Shown: positions 17,897-27,079, numbered from the stretch's first letter. The stretch is 64,000 nt of DNA from Bacteroidales bacterium H4 (GCA_001701165.1 DAAP01000023.1:1-64000), one strand, 5' to 3'. Program-made: numbers and translations. Notes: generated from the sequence alone by a model not told the origin.

Positions 17897-20104
17897 TTAC
17901 TTCTTTACAACTTGGTAAGCTTCCTTGCCGTTGTAGGTCGTCTTAACCGACTTGTAGCCATCGGCGAGGAAACTTGTGCCTTCATCCTCGGCTTTATTGT
18001 TACCGGGATCAAAGCCAACAAAGATGCCGCCGTAGATTTTAACAGTACATCTTGCACGAGTACCGTCGTTGATGTTGATCAGGAACGAGGCATCGCCTTC
18101 ACACTCGAAGACACCGCCATAGATATTGCAATATGCATATGACCTATAAGCTGCATTTAGATAGATTACTTCTCCGGAATCACCATCTTTGTCAAGTCCT
18201 GCATGGAAGTAACCTCCATAAATATTGGCAGTACCTTTGGTTATTCTTACAGCATAGTTTGCAGTCGAACCCGAACCGCCTTCATATGTACCATTGCCAT
18301 AGATATTCAGCGTTCCGCCCTGTACAAGGAATGCTGAAGCACCATTACCATACGTTGTATAGGCGGGTGCAGTTACCTTACCGCCATTACCATAGACATT
18401 CAAGGTTTTACTTACGAAGATTGTCTCGCTAAGAGCCTGCTTGTGTGAATTATCAAGAGCAATTTCGCCACCCTCATTTAAGAATAGGTTTAAGTTGCCG
18501 TTATATCCCATCATAGGGTCGGTCATTGTTATAGTGTTGTTTACTGCAATGTTTGACCCGGCTTTCGCATTCTTAATATCTTCAAGAGAGGTCACTTCGG
18601 TCAGTTTCACGACTTTCCAAGCTTCCTTGCCTTGATAGGTTGTGCGGATTGCGCCATAGCCGTCAGCTACGAAGTTGGTGCCGACGCCCTCTGCCTTATT
18701 GTCTGCGGGATTGAAGCCGACGAATGTACCGCCGGTGACGATAAATTTGGCTTTGCCATTCTTGTAATTGCTATCGATGCAATTGAGGAGGAAGTTGGGT
18801 GTCCATACCTGTTTGAGGTTGAACACACCGCCCTTGATTTCGCAGACGCCCTCTTCCACCTGTATGGCACTGACGTTGCCTACGTATGTACCGTTTTCGA
18901 TGACGAGGTGTGCGCCACCTTTTACATTAATAGTATAGCAATCATTTTCCTTGGCAGACATTGTGCCTTTGCCGGTGAGCACCAGCGAGCCGCTTGTTAA
19001 GTTCAGCATCGCATTGATGTAGTCCCACAAATCTTCGTCATTGCTGATAGTCTTGCCGTTGAGATTGAGGGTCGCGGTTTTTCCTTCGGGGACAGTAATC
19101 CACAGACCTTTGGAGGGCACAGGGAGAACAAGGTTTTCGGAAAGTGTTGCAGAGTTGCCGGCGTTGAGTTCCGAAAGGATGAGATCCATAGCGGCAAAAC
19201 GATCATTGTCGGGTTCCTCGAATGCGGGAACGATTTCGACATTGATGTTGACGCTGTTGGTCAGCAGGCTGCCGTAGATGTTGGTGCGATAGTTGCGCTG
19301 TACGGGCACGGCACTTACGGGAAGTGTGCGTGTGCTGCCGTCGGCTGCCTTGACGGTGAACTCCAGGTCCACGAGCTGCTTGTCAGCGCTCATCAGCAGG
19401 TAGTTCATCGACAGGTAATCATATCCGGTCTTGGGGAAGGTCTCGCCGGTGGGCAAAGCTCCTTCGCCGAAGTGTACGGCCACGGGGTCGCCGGCCTCAA
19501 CAGCGCCGGTAACCAAGTTCAGGCTCTTGTAGGTGGGCACGGTAACTTTCACCGTCTTGGCATCGAAGCCGGCGGCCTTGGCGGCGGCCAGGTCATTCGT
19601 TCCGATATTCAGCTGTGCAAACGGACGGTACAGCTTGACGGTTTCGGTGGTGTTACCGGTCACGGTGATGTCCTGAGCGGCGTAGAATGCATCGAGCTTC
19701 TCATCGCCGGTCAATGCACCCTCGTAGTTGGCCGTGACTGTGCGCGTGGCCGGATCGAATGTATAGGGTGCGCCTTCGGCTGCTGCCCAGCATACAACCT
19801 TATATGTCTTACCGGCGGCAAGACGCAGGGTCACCTGCTTGGTCAGATTGATGTCGGTGGACAGAACGGTGGGATCGGCGCCTGTGAACACGGGCAGGGC
19901 CGTCTCGCCGTCCAAGACGAGCATCTGCAACTTCTGCGCGGTGGTGCCGTCACCGAACGCACGCGATTGTATACCATCGGGAAGGGTTACCGACAACGTG
20001 ACTGCGCTTTCGCTCGTCACAGGAGCAACCTCCTCCGAGGAACAAGACGTGCCAAGCATCAGAAGCGATGCGATGGCTACCATTGATGATAATACTTTTT
20101 TCAT
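17897..20104 (-). CDS. fimbrillin-like lipoprotein with two capping modules (paralogue 3)
   Basis: A 735-residue lipoprotein (lipobox LGTSC, Cys21) with the shared N-terminal domain at about residues 25-300. Its C-terminal half is a parallel beta-helix holding two copies of a roughly 40-residue module of the form GGxFVGFxPxxNKAE...GY...GKEA, one about midway and one at the C-terminus. The arrangement looks like two beta-helix blocks joined in tandem. It would be a surface-exposed lipoprotein of the type V fimbrial class. No separate promoter was found in the 96 bases upstream. Confidence 0.8.
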   Translation of the reverse strand: MKKVLSSMVAIASLLMLGTSCSSEEVAPVTSESAVTLSVTLPDGIQSRAFGDGTTAQKLQMLVLDGETALPVFTGADPTVLSTDINLTKQVTLRLAAGKTYKVVCWAAAEGAPYTFDPATRTVTANYEGALTGDEKLDAFYAAQDITVTGNTTETVKLYRPFAQLNIGTNDLAAAKAAGFDAKTVKVTVPTYKSLNLVTGAVEAGDPVAVHFGEGALPTGETFPKTGYDYLSMNYLLMSADKQLVDLEFTVKAADGSTRTLPVSAVPVQRNYRTNIYGSLLTNSVNINVEIVPAFEEPDNDRFAAMDLILSELNAGNSATLSENLVLPVPSKGLWITVPEGKTATLNLNGKTISNDEDLWDYINAMLNLTSGSLVLTGKGTMSAKENDCYTINVKGGAHLVIENGTYVGNVSAIQVEEGVCEIKGGVFNLKQVWTPNFLLNCIDSNYKNGKAKFIVTGGTFVGFNPADNKAEGVGTNFVADGYGAIRTTYQGKEAWKVVKLTEVTSLEDIKNAKAGSNIAVNNTITMTDPMMGYNGNLNLFLNEGGEIALDNSHKQALSETIFVSKTLNVYGNGGKVTAPAYTTYGNGASAFLVQGGTLNIYGNGTYEGGSGSTANYAVRITKGTANIYGGYFHAGLDKDGDSGEVIYLNAAYRSYAYCNIYGGVFECEGDASFLININDGTRARCTVKIYGGIFVGFDPGNNKAEDEGTSFLADGYKSVKTTYNGKEAYQVVKK
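19225..20050 (-). repeat. conserved fimbrillin-domain repeat, copy B
   Basis: This stretch encodes the N-terminal domain of paralogue 3 and matches copies A and C almost base for base, with copy C the closest. Identity falls off toward the signal peptide and ends at the C-terminal region. Confidence 0.85.
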
Positions 20105-20154
20105 ATTGCCTTAAAATGTAATTGCAATTGATTAGTTTATGTTTCCCCCCTTCA

Positions 20155-20184
20155 GTGTGTCACGGCAGTGATGCCGCAACACAC
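20155..20184 (-). terminator. hairpin after fimbrillin paralogue 4
   Basis: Stem gtgtgt/acacac with an inner cggca/tgccg helix lies 17 bases beyond the stop of paralogue 4. No U-tract follows on the minus strand. Confidence 0.4.
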
Positions 20185-20200
20185 AGAGGAAGGTTTAATC

Positions 20201-22399
20201 TTATTTCAATGTCTGCATTACACCATCTACTTTGACAACGAGAGTCTTACCTGCTACAACGCCTTTCTTGTTGTTCCACAGGGAATTACCAGATACAGAA
20301 CCATTGTCAAAACCGGTAGCAGTGCAGCCGTTGATTTCAACCTCATAGTTCGTGAACGTTTGGTCGATTTCGATTGCTGCCTTGCCTGCAACTTTCTGGG
20401 AAGCAACAAACTTGCAGCTGTTGAACTTATTCACACCTGTAACAAGTGTGCCTTCGTTGTATATAAGAACCGACTTACCTGCACTTTCGAATACACAGTC
20501 ATTAAAGGTCACAGGATTGGCTCCGTATGTCCATATATTGTATGCACCCGGGCTGGTCTGCTTAAAGGTACACTTGTTATATACGAGGCCGGCTGCATAG
20601 CCAAACGGCTGTCCCTCAATCACGCAATTATTGAACTCAAGGTTTGAACTATGCTGCATCCCCTGAAAGTTATTATTGCTATATTTGAATGTGGCGTTAT
20701 AGAACTTCACGTTCTCATATTTCGAACCGGCAAGTGGACTTGTTACGCAATCAAATACGCAACCGTCTTGGCCGATGATTGTGACGTTCTTAATGTTGTT
20801 TGGCACATCATAAGAGGGCAATGTGAAAGTGCCGGGGGCGACGACAACGGTTGAACCCTCAACCTTAAGAGCATTCTCGAAGTCTGCCTGTGTCGTCACT
20901 GCCGGGATGGATACGACTTTGTAGTAGTCGCCTTCGGCCTCTGCCTTGTAGCCGGGAGCAAGGAAGTTTGTCCCATTACCTTCTGCGCGATTGTCGCCGG
21001 GGTTGAATTTCAGGAACTTGCCGCCCGAGATTTCTACTGTTGCGATTCCACTCTTATATGATGAGTCATAGCAGTTGATTGTAAATTCATAATTACCCTG
21101 CGAAGACAATTGTTGAATGCTAAATTCGCCTCCCTTGATCTTCAAGTTGCCTTCATATACATATACAGTATGGGCATTACCAATATATTTGCCATCTTCG
21201 ATAATCAAATTCGCAGTCTTGTCAAATACATCCATTGCAAAGCAGTCATTCTCTTTGGCTTTCAGTGTACCGCCTTTGATAGTGAGAGTTCCGTTGCCGC
21301 GAACACTGATTAGCGACCAATCGTTTCCATTCCATACATCAGTAGTATTGGCGATGGTATGGCCGTTAAGATCAAGCGTAACCGAAGCACCGTCTTTAAG
21401 GTCAATCGCCATGGTCTTGCCGGGGGTAAGATCCTTATCAAGTTTTACCGAATGGCCGGCGCTGAGAGCCGCTACAACACGTGCTACATCATCCATTTCG
21501 TAGTCGGGTTCCTCGAATGCGGGAACGATTTCGACATTGATGTTGACGCTGTTGGTCAGCAGGCTGCCGTAGATGTTGGTGCGATAGTTGCGCTGTACGG
21601 GCACGGCACTTACGGGAAGTGTGCGTGTGCTGCCGTCGGCTGCCTTGACGGTGAACTCCAGGTCCACGAGCTGCTTGTCGGCGCTCATCAGCAGGTAGTT
21701 CATCGACAGGTATTCATATCCGTCCTTGGGAAAGTTCTCGCCGGTGGGCAGAGCTCCTTCGCCGAAGTGTACGGCCACGGGGTCGCCGGCCTCAACAGCG
21801 CCGGTGACCAGGTTCAGGCTCTTGTAGGTGGGTACGGTAACTTTCACCGTCTTGGCATCGAAGCCGGCGGCCTTGGCGGCAGCCAGGTCATTCGTTCCGA
21901 TGTTCAGCTGTGCAAACGGACGGTACAGCTTGACAGTTTCGGTGGTGTTACCGGTCACGGTGATGTCCTGAGCGGCGTAGAATGCATCGAGTTTCTCGTC
22001 GCCGGTCAGTGCGCCCTCGTAGTTGGCCGTGACTGTGCGCGTGGCCGGATCGAATGTATAGGGTGCGCCTTCGGCTGCTGCCCAGCATACAACCTTATAT
22101 GTCTTACCGGCGGCAAGACGCAGGGTCACCTGCTTGGTCAGATTGATGTCGGTGGACAGAACGGTGGGATCGGCACCTGTGAACACGGGCAGGGCCGTCT
22201 CGCCGTCCAAGACGAGCATCTGCAACTTCTGCGCGGTGGTGCCGTCACCGAACGCACGCGATTGGATACCATCGGGAAGGGTTACCGACAGCGTGACTGC
22301 GCTTTCGCCCGTCACGGGTGCCACTTCCTCAGAGGAGCAGGACGTACCTGCAAACATCATTGCCACAAGTGCAAGTGATGAGAAAAAGTACTTTTTCAT
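20201..22399 (-). CDS. fimbrillin-like lipoprotein with beta-helix C-terminus (paralogue 4)
   Basis: A 732-residue lipoprotein (lipobox AGTSC, Cys21). Residues about 25-300 are the conserved domain, about 310-490 a beta-helix block ending in the GGKFLKFNPGDNRAE module, and about 500-732 a second beta-helix-like segment unlike the other paralogues (short strands such as NCVIEGQPFGYAAGLVYNKC). It is the first fimbrillin-like gene after the anchor-like gene in the direction of transcription. Display at the surface as a fimbrial or adhesin subunit is inferred from the domain type and cluster. Confidence 0.8.
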   Translation of the reverse strand: MKKYFFSSLALVAMMFAGTSCSSEEVAPVTGESAVTLSVTLPDGIQSRAFGDGTTAQKLQMLVLDGETALPVFTGADPTVLSTDINLTKQVTLRLAAGKTYKVVCWAAAEGAPYTFDPATRTVTANYEGALTGDEKLDAFYAAQDITVTGNTTETVKLYRPFAQLNIGTNDLAAAKAAGFDAKTVKVTVPTYKSLNLVTGAVEAGDPVAVHFGEGALPTGENFPKDGYEYLSMNYLLMSADKQLVDLEFTVKAADGSTRTLPVSAVPVQRNYRTNIYGSLLTNSVNINVEIVPAFEEPDYEMDDVARVVAALSAGHSVKLDKDLTPGKTMAIDLKDGASVTLDLNGHTIANTTDVWNGNDWSLISVRGNGTLTIKGGTLKAKENDCFAMDVFDKTANLIIEDGKYIGNAHTVYVYEGNLKIKGGEFSIQQLSSQGNYEFTINCYDSSYKSGIATVEISGGKFLKFNPGDNRAEGNGTNFLAPGYKAEAEGDYYKVVSIPAVTTQADFENALKVEGSTVVVAPGTFTLPSYDVPNNIKNVTIIGQDGCVFDCVTSPLAGSKYENVKFYNATFKYSNNNFQGMQHSSNLEFNNCVIEGQPFGYAAGLVYNKCTFKQTSPGAYNIWTYGANPVTFNDCVFESAGKSVLIYNEGTLVTGVNKFNSCKFVASQKVAGKAAIEIDQTFTNYEVEINGCTATGFDNGSVSGNSLWNNKKGVVAGKTLVVKVDGVMQTLK
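21510..22364 (-). repeat. conserved fimbrillin-domain repeat, copy C
   Basis: This stretch encodes the N-terminal domain of paralogue 4. Its match to copy A extends across the lipobox-coding part, where copy B differs, so the three copies share a mosaic of identical blocks. Confidence 0.85.
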
Positions 22400-22485
22400 A
22401 ATCGTTTGATTAATTGTGATTTATTCTAATATTTATTTTTGTATATTTTCTATATTTGAGGGCCGTCTTATTATCTCGCCGAAAT

Positions 22486-23649
22486 TCAACGATACTCATA
22501 GTTGTATTCGCCGTCGAAGTCGGCGTCTATAGACACTCCGCCTTCGGCCTTAACGGTCAAGAATTTACCACGGACAATAGTAACCTTATTGCGTACCAAT
22601 GGAACGGATATCGGCTGGCTGCGAGACAGCAATGTACCGTCGCGGTCGTATATCTCCACGGATACCGTGACGGAAGATTCATGCCCGTTGACAAAGACAT
22701 AGTCAAAGCCAAGTTCGGCATTGTCCTTGTCCAGCTGGGTCATGCGCCCCTCAAAAGTCAATCCGGTCCATGCATCGGCAGGACGATTGGTAAACATATT
22801 GAACGAACAGGGCACAAATCCCGAATAGCGGAACAGCACGCGGTAGTCGCCGGTATTGATGCGTCCGTAGGCGTCCTGTGTCGATGACGAATCCGTAGGA
22901 CTTTTGCTGTCAGAGCCCTTGCTGCCGCCAGTTTCGGCGTCTTTGTCATTTTCGGCTTCGGCGGCATTGGGGTCGGCATCTCCGCGTGCGGCAGCTCGTC
23001 GTGCTTCTTCTTCAAGAAACTTGACCACGTCCGTGGCTTGGAACTTGAACTTGGCCATGGGGCGCTTCATCTCAACAACGATGCGATTGGACACTCCGCT
23101 GCCGGTGGTGTTGTTGATATACTCTGTATTGGCATATATCTCTGCAACCTGCTCGCCTCTAAAGCCGTCACGTGCATCGGTATTGCCGATGTAACCTTCG
23201 CGCTTGGTCAAGATGATTTCTTCAAAATCGGAAGGGTCGTAATGGAGGTTGTCCTCGGTGCCGGCGGCCACGTAGTCAGCCCATACCAGGAAGCGGTAGT
23301 TGCCGGCAGGCAACTTGAGAGGCACCGTGTAATTGAGGTCGGTAATATCACTTTTGGTGAAGACGTAGCTGGCTATAGCGCTACGTCCCCCGCGATTGTT
23401 GTTGCGACTTTCATCGACAACGGGATAAACATTGACGACATAACGTATGTCGTATGACAAACCGTCTACATCACGGCTCAGATAATCGACATACTTATAG
23501 AAGTCCATATTCATATTGCCGGTAAAATCAAGCACAAGTTCGACATCCGTGCCCTCGCCCTGTTCGGGAAACTCATGGACATCGCACGAGGCCATCATCA
23601 CGGCCAAAGCCGCAATCACAAAAGCTATTGTGTTTCTCAGCTTTTTCAT
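22486..23649 (-). CDS. fimbrial anchor-like lipoprotein (FimB/Mfa2-like)
   Basis: A 387-residue lipoprotein with lipobox MASC (Cys22) followed by DVHEFP, a start common in Bacteroidales fimbrial accessory lipoproteins. The body has two beta-rich domains (about residues 30-205 and 265-385), interrupted by a low-complexity acidic and Ser-rich insertion (about 210-262) holding Ala/Arg then Asp/Ser/Thr runs. By position between the DUF3575 protein and the fimbrillin-like genes it is probably the anchor or an assembly partner. Its ATG overlaps the preceding stop by four bases. Confidence 0.7.
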   Translation of the reverse strand: MKKLRNTIAFVIAALAVMMASCDVHEFPEQGEGTDVELVLDFTGNMNMDFYKYVDYLSRDVDGLSYDIRYVVNVYPVVDESRNNNRGGRSAIASYVFTKSDITDLNYTVPLKLPAGNYRFLVWADYVAAGTEDNLHYDPSDFEEIILTKREGYIGNTDARDGFRGEQVAEIYANTEYINNTTGSGVSNRIVVEMKRPMAKFKFQATDVVKFLEEEARRAAARGDADPNAAEAENDKDAETGGSKGSDSKSPTDSSSTQDAYGRINTGDYRVLFRYSGFVPCSFNMFTNRPADAWTGLTFEGRMTQLDKDNAELGFDYVFVNGHESSVTVSVEIYDRDGTLLSRSQPISVPLVRNKVTIVRGKFLTVKAEGGVSIDADFDGEYNYEYR

Positions 23650-24908
23650 CGTCTGTTACGCTTTATATCAAAACGGTAGGCTATGGTCACAGCGACATTA
23701 TCCACTCCGAAGAATGTGCGACGCCGCTCGTCCACGACAAGTCCGTTGTGATAATTATGGAACACATCGTAATGCAGCCTATAGACACCGATGCCGGCGG
23801 TCAGTTCCAGCCACCAATGCCGATCTTTGGACAAAGCCGTACGCCATCCGCCACCGATGCCTCCGCCCAAGGCCGGGGTACTGCCGTTGTGGTCTTGATA
23901 GCGCCACTCGCCGTCCTTGGCATAGTTGTAGTATGCCAAGCCGAGGTGCACCCCGGCATACACGTGCTCGTTGAACCAGTAGCGTATTTCGGGCTGTACC
24001 ACAAAGGTGCGGTATTTGCGCGTACCCTTAAAGTAATTCCACGCGCTGTAATACAGCGGCAGTGTCACGCTCCACCGGTCGTTCCATTGATATTCGGCTG
24101 CTATATTGGTCATTATCAAGCCCCACCCCACGAGATTGGTCTTGACAAAGATATTCTGTAATGTATCGGAATCCAGCGGTTCGACCACCGGGGCAGGCTC
24201 CGGTTCGGGTTCGAGGATCGGCTCCGGCTCGGGAACAGGCTCCGGCTCGGGCAGGGTATCGAACGACATAGCCGGACGCGTGGCAAGGCGTCCCACTTCG
24301 GGTGCCGGGGTGATGCGACGCGTGATAAATACCGCCGTAGCCAGACGCATACGTGGGAATATGGCTCGCTGCAAACGATGCCAGGCATCCGTACCGCGAC
24401 TACGTTCTATGGCCTTGGCTCGTCCGTCAATAGTGGCGCTGTTGCCGTAGCGCACCATAGTGCTGTCGGCACGCAGAGCCGCAATAATGCTATCCTTGTC
24501 CTCAATGTTCGAGTTGCGCACCATCATTTCCATCTGATCCCAAGGAATGTATGAGTCCATGGTGTAGCGCACTATGCTATCAGGAACAGAGAGCTGCTCG
24601 TCTATAAGTGCTCGCAAAGCATCACAGCGCTGTCGCGCCAAGCGCTTATTCAATTGGTAACTGCCTTCGGGAGAGGCATATCCACCCAAGGTGAGAGACG
24701 TCAACCGATAGTTGGAATCACGCGCCACATTCGCCGCCAGCTGTCGCAGCTGTCGTACACCTTGCGCATTGTTGCGAAAAGTAGTGTCAATTGTGGCCTT
24801 GCCCGCGCGAAACTCTATGGCAACGCCTCTCATATCTTGTTGCCCGCGGCATACCAACGCCACAAGCATCATAGTGAATACGGTAAACAATCGAATTGAT
24901 GTAACCAT
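23646..24908 (-). CDS. DUF3575 / OmpA-like outer-membrane protein
   Basis: A 420-residue exported protein. After a signal peptide (about residues 1-22) comes an OmpA-like peptidoglycan-associating region (about 25-170, with GGYASPEGSYQLNKRLA), then a Pro-Glu-rich linker (about 222-245), then a DUF3575 barrel (about 250-420, starting VKTNLVGWGLIMTNIAAEY). In Bacteroidales such proteins are often the first gene of fimbrial operons and are thought to help assembly or anchoring. Here it is the first gene of the cluster, preceded by a long leader. Confidence 0.8.
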   Translation of the reverse strand: MVTSIRLFTVFTMMLVALVCRGQQDMRGVAIEFRAGKATIDTTFRNNAQGVRQLRQLAANVARDSNYRLTSLTLGGYASPEGSYQLNKRLARQRCDALRALIDEQLSVPDSIVRYTMDSYIPWDQMEMMVRNSNIEDKDSIIAALRADSTMVRYGNSATIDGRAKAIERSRGTDAWHRLQRAIFPRMRLATAVFITRRITPAPEVGRLATRPAMSFDTLPEPEPVPEPEPILEPEPEPAPVVEPLDSDTLQNIFVKTNLVGWGLIMTNIAAEYQWNDRWSVTLPLYYSAWNYFKGTRKYRTFVVQPEIRYWFNEHVYAGVHLGLAYYNYAKDGEWRYQDHNGSTPALGGGIGGGWRTALSKDRHWWLELTAGIGVYRLHYDVFHNYHNGLVVDERRRTFFGVDNVAVTIAYRFDIKRNRR

Positions 24909-25448
24909 ACTATATCGTTTTGGGTTTATCGTCTTTGTCTATTTTGAGTAAATGTCAGTGCCTATATGTTACCTAAGAATGCTGACAAGAATCTGTTTTT
25001 TTGTTATTCACGTATCTATATTATTGTTTTTCAATCTTTCTTTTCCACAACGACCTTCATTGTCGTATGTAAGGCGGTACTACCGCATCGGGACTCCTAT
25101 TGTTCGTCCTCACTCACCGGTCGCGGTCAATGCCGTATGACTCGGCTATTGCAACTCGGCTCGCCTCTACGACCGCTATTGTCCGACCTTCGTCTGCCAT
25201 TGGCAGCGATGTTACGTTTGGAGTACCACACCGGGGGTTAAATGTAATTCGCTTTTATCGCTATTACGTTAAACTCTGTGGACATGTATCCATTTTCGTA
25301 ATCAGTTGACTAACAAATATTTTGTATTGGAAGCACAGATTTATCTGTGGCTGATCAATAATTTGTCGGTGTGACTGACAATATATTAAGGCGTTTGCAG
25401 CTTTTTAACGCCTTGGATAAGCTTCTTTGTTCGTTTTTTTTACACCTG

Positions 25449-25491
25449 CAAATTTATGCATATATTCTTAAACTTTTACCCCCCCCCCCCC
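25449..25491 (-). promoter_or_regulatory. putative fimbrial promoter abutting a 13-base poly-C run
   Basis: The minus strand reads a run of 13 G (25491-25479), 22 bases, then TAAATTTG (25456-25449), a TAnnTTTG match. The expected -33 position falls at the edge of the G-run and has no TTG. Changing tract length by slippage would shift whatever binds upstream, as known for the C-tracts of Bordetella fim promoters. The link to the gene at 24908 rests on orientation only. Confidence 0.45.
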
Positions 25492-26020
25492 GTGTTAATT
25501 TGTGTTAAATATGATTTTTTTCTTGCAGACTATGTAACCACAAGTGCCGTTTATTGCGCACTTCGACATCTTTCACATTATTAAATTTAACAAAATCTTC
25601 GACATTAGTCAATACATGTTTGTAGGTCAATACATTCCGACTTCGACAGCAGCTTCAGACATAAATTTGTTTTCGGCCTGCAATCAGCTATTATTTTGAA
25701 AATTTGAAAATCTGTTTTTAGGGAACACCCTGTCAAGGCAAAAAAAACGTAATGCGACCCCCTCCCAAACGCTACTGTAGAGACGTAAAACATTGCACCC
25801 ACGCCTTCGTCATCCCATCAACCACCATCGATCACGGACACATCGTAAAAAACTTCAATAGCGCGGACGCGATATATCACTACTACCAACCCTGTGCTCA
25901 ATATGAATACACAATAAATTCTCATCTTTTTATTCCGGACATACCGCCCCTTATCCGACATACATACAACCACCCTGAAAAAATGCATGCGCAAGTACCC
26001 GACATTTGACAAATTTTCAT

Positions 26021-26028
26021 TACCTTTG
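26021..26028 (+). promoter_or_regulatory. -7 box for the nuo-atp block
   Basis: TACCTTTG matches TAnnTTTG and lies 77 bases upstream of nuoA. A short stem gccgcg/cgcggc follows at about 26047-26062 in the leader. No similar box was seen in the spacers inside the block. Confidence 0.5.
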
Positions 26029-26105
26029 CCCCCAAAAAGTGGGCTTGCCGCGTCTTCGCGGCCCTAAGTCCATGTTTAAACGTGTAAAAATTAGCATTTT
26101 ACTAT

Positions 26106-26489
26106 ATGACACTGTTATCCATCTTCGGAATCACGAACAACGCGCTGTTGGCCGTCACCGCCGCCCTCACCGGCGTCGCACTGGTGGCACTGGCAATGTG
26201 GATTGCCGGACTTATCTCGCCGCGGTCTTTCAACCCGCAAAAAAGCGAGCCATACGAATGCGGCATCCCCACACGCGGCGAATCCATGGCCCAATTCCAC
26301 GTGGGCTACTATCTCTTCGCCATCTTGTTTTTGATGTTTGACGTTGAAACCGTCTTCTTGTTCCCCTGGGCCGCCACCATGCGTTCCATGGGCACAGCAA
26401 GCATCACCGCAATCGCAGTATTCTTCGGCATTTTGGTGCTGGGCCTTGCTTACGCCTGGCGGAAAGGAGCTCTTACATGGAAAAAGTAA
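26106..26489 (+). CDS. nuoA: NADH-quinone oxidoreductase subunit A
   Basis: A 127-residue inner-membrane subunit of complex I with three predicted helices. The family loop is clear: KSEPYECGIPTRGES at about residues 57-71, whose conserved Cys lies at the quinone site, and FDVETVFLFPWA near residue 79. It is the first gene of the block and overlaps nuoB by 13 bases, implying translational coupling. Confidence 0.95.
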   Translation: MTLLSIFGITNNALLAVTAALTGVALVALAMWIAGLISPRSFNPQKSEPYECGIPTRGESMAQFHVGYYLFAILFLMFDVETVFLFPWAATMRSMGTASITAIAVFFGILVLGLAYAWRKGALTWKK

Positions 26490-27079
26490 CGACAAAAAGC
26501 ATGCCCTACGAGGCATTCAAGGACAACGAATACATCGAGAAGCTCGTACAGGAGCTTCGCGAATCGGGCACCAACGTCATCGTCGGAGCCTTTGACAAAC
26601 TCATCAACTGGGGGCGTTCCAACTCCATCTGGCCGCTCACCTTCGCCACCAGTTGCTGCGGCATCGAATTTGTGTCGCTCGGAGCGGCGCGCTTTGACAT
26701 GGCACGCTTTGGCTGGGAAGTGGCACGTGCCTCACCACGTCAAGCCGACTTCATGATGGTGGCCGGCACCATCGTCAACCGTATGGTGCCCGTATTCCGA
26801 CGCCTCTACGACCAACTGGCCGAGCCCAAATACGTCATTGCCTGTGGCAGCTGTGCCATCTCAGGCGGGCCATTCCGCAAAAGCTACCACGTAGCCAAAG
26901 GCATCGAGGAAATCGTACCCGTAGACGTATTCGTCCCCGGATGTCCTCCACGCCCCGAGGCAATGATCTACGGCATCATGCAGCTGTCCCGCAAGATTAA
27001 GGTCGAAAGATTCTTCGGCGGCGTCAACCGTCAGGAGAAACGCAATAAATTCCTTGACGAGCACCCCGTAGACGCTTAA
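26477..27079 (+). CDS. nuoB: NADH-quinone oxidoreductase subunit B
   Basis: A 200-residue peripheral subunit carrying the terminal iron-sulfur cluster N2 that passes electrons to quinone. The four cluster Cys are visible: a CC pair in TSCCGIEF (about residue 56), one in CGSCAISGG and one in VPGCPPRPEA. Length is typical. It is followed by nuoCD after 51 bases. Confidence 0.96.
   Translation: MEKVTTKSMPYEAFKDNEYIEKLVQELRESGTNVIVGAFDKLINWGRSNSIWPLTFATSCCGIEFVSLGAARFDMARFGWEVARASPRQADFMMVAGTIVNRMVPVFRRLYDQLAEPKYVIACGSCAISGGPFRKSYHVAKGIEEIVPVDVFVPGCPPRPEAMIYGIMQLSRKIKVERFFGGVNRQEKRNKFLDEHPVDA

Larger units (their letters stand above)
24909..26105. other. long intergenic region between the divergent fimbrial and nuo-atp units
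   Basis: About 1.2 kb without a credible gene. It contains a likely 540-base leader for the fimbrial operon with hairpins at 25388-25414 (aaggcgtt/aacgcctt) and 25334-25349 (cacaga/tctgtg), a minus-strand -7 box next to a C13 run (25449-25491), three copies of CTTCGACA (25561, 25597, 25641), two copies of GTCAATACAT (25608, 25626), and a plus-strand -7 box for nuoA at 26021. A short open frame at 25752-26009 has no support. Confidence 0.7.

Noticed and set aside
21359..22378. Open frame of 339 codons on the plus strand opposite fimbrillin paralogue 4
   Set aside because: It mirrors the conserved fimbrillin repeat; fragments of the same frame appear opposite the other copies, as expected for a shadow.
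25752..26009. Plus-strand frame of 85 codons upstream of nuoA
   Set aside because: No promoter, biased composition, and it overlaps a stretch with features of an intergenic region.
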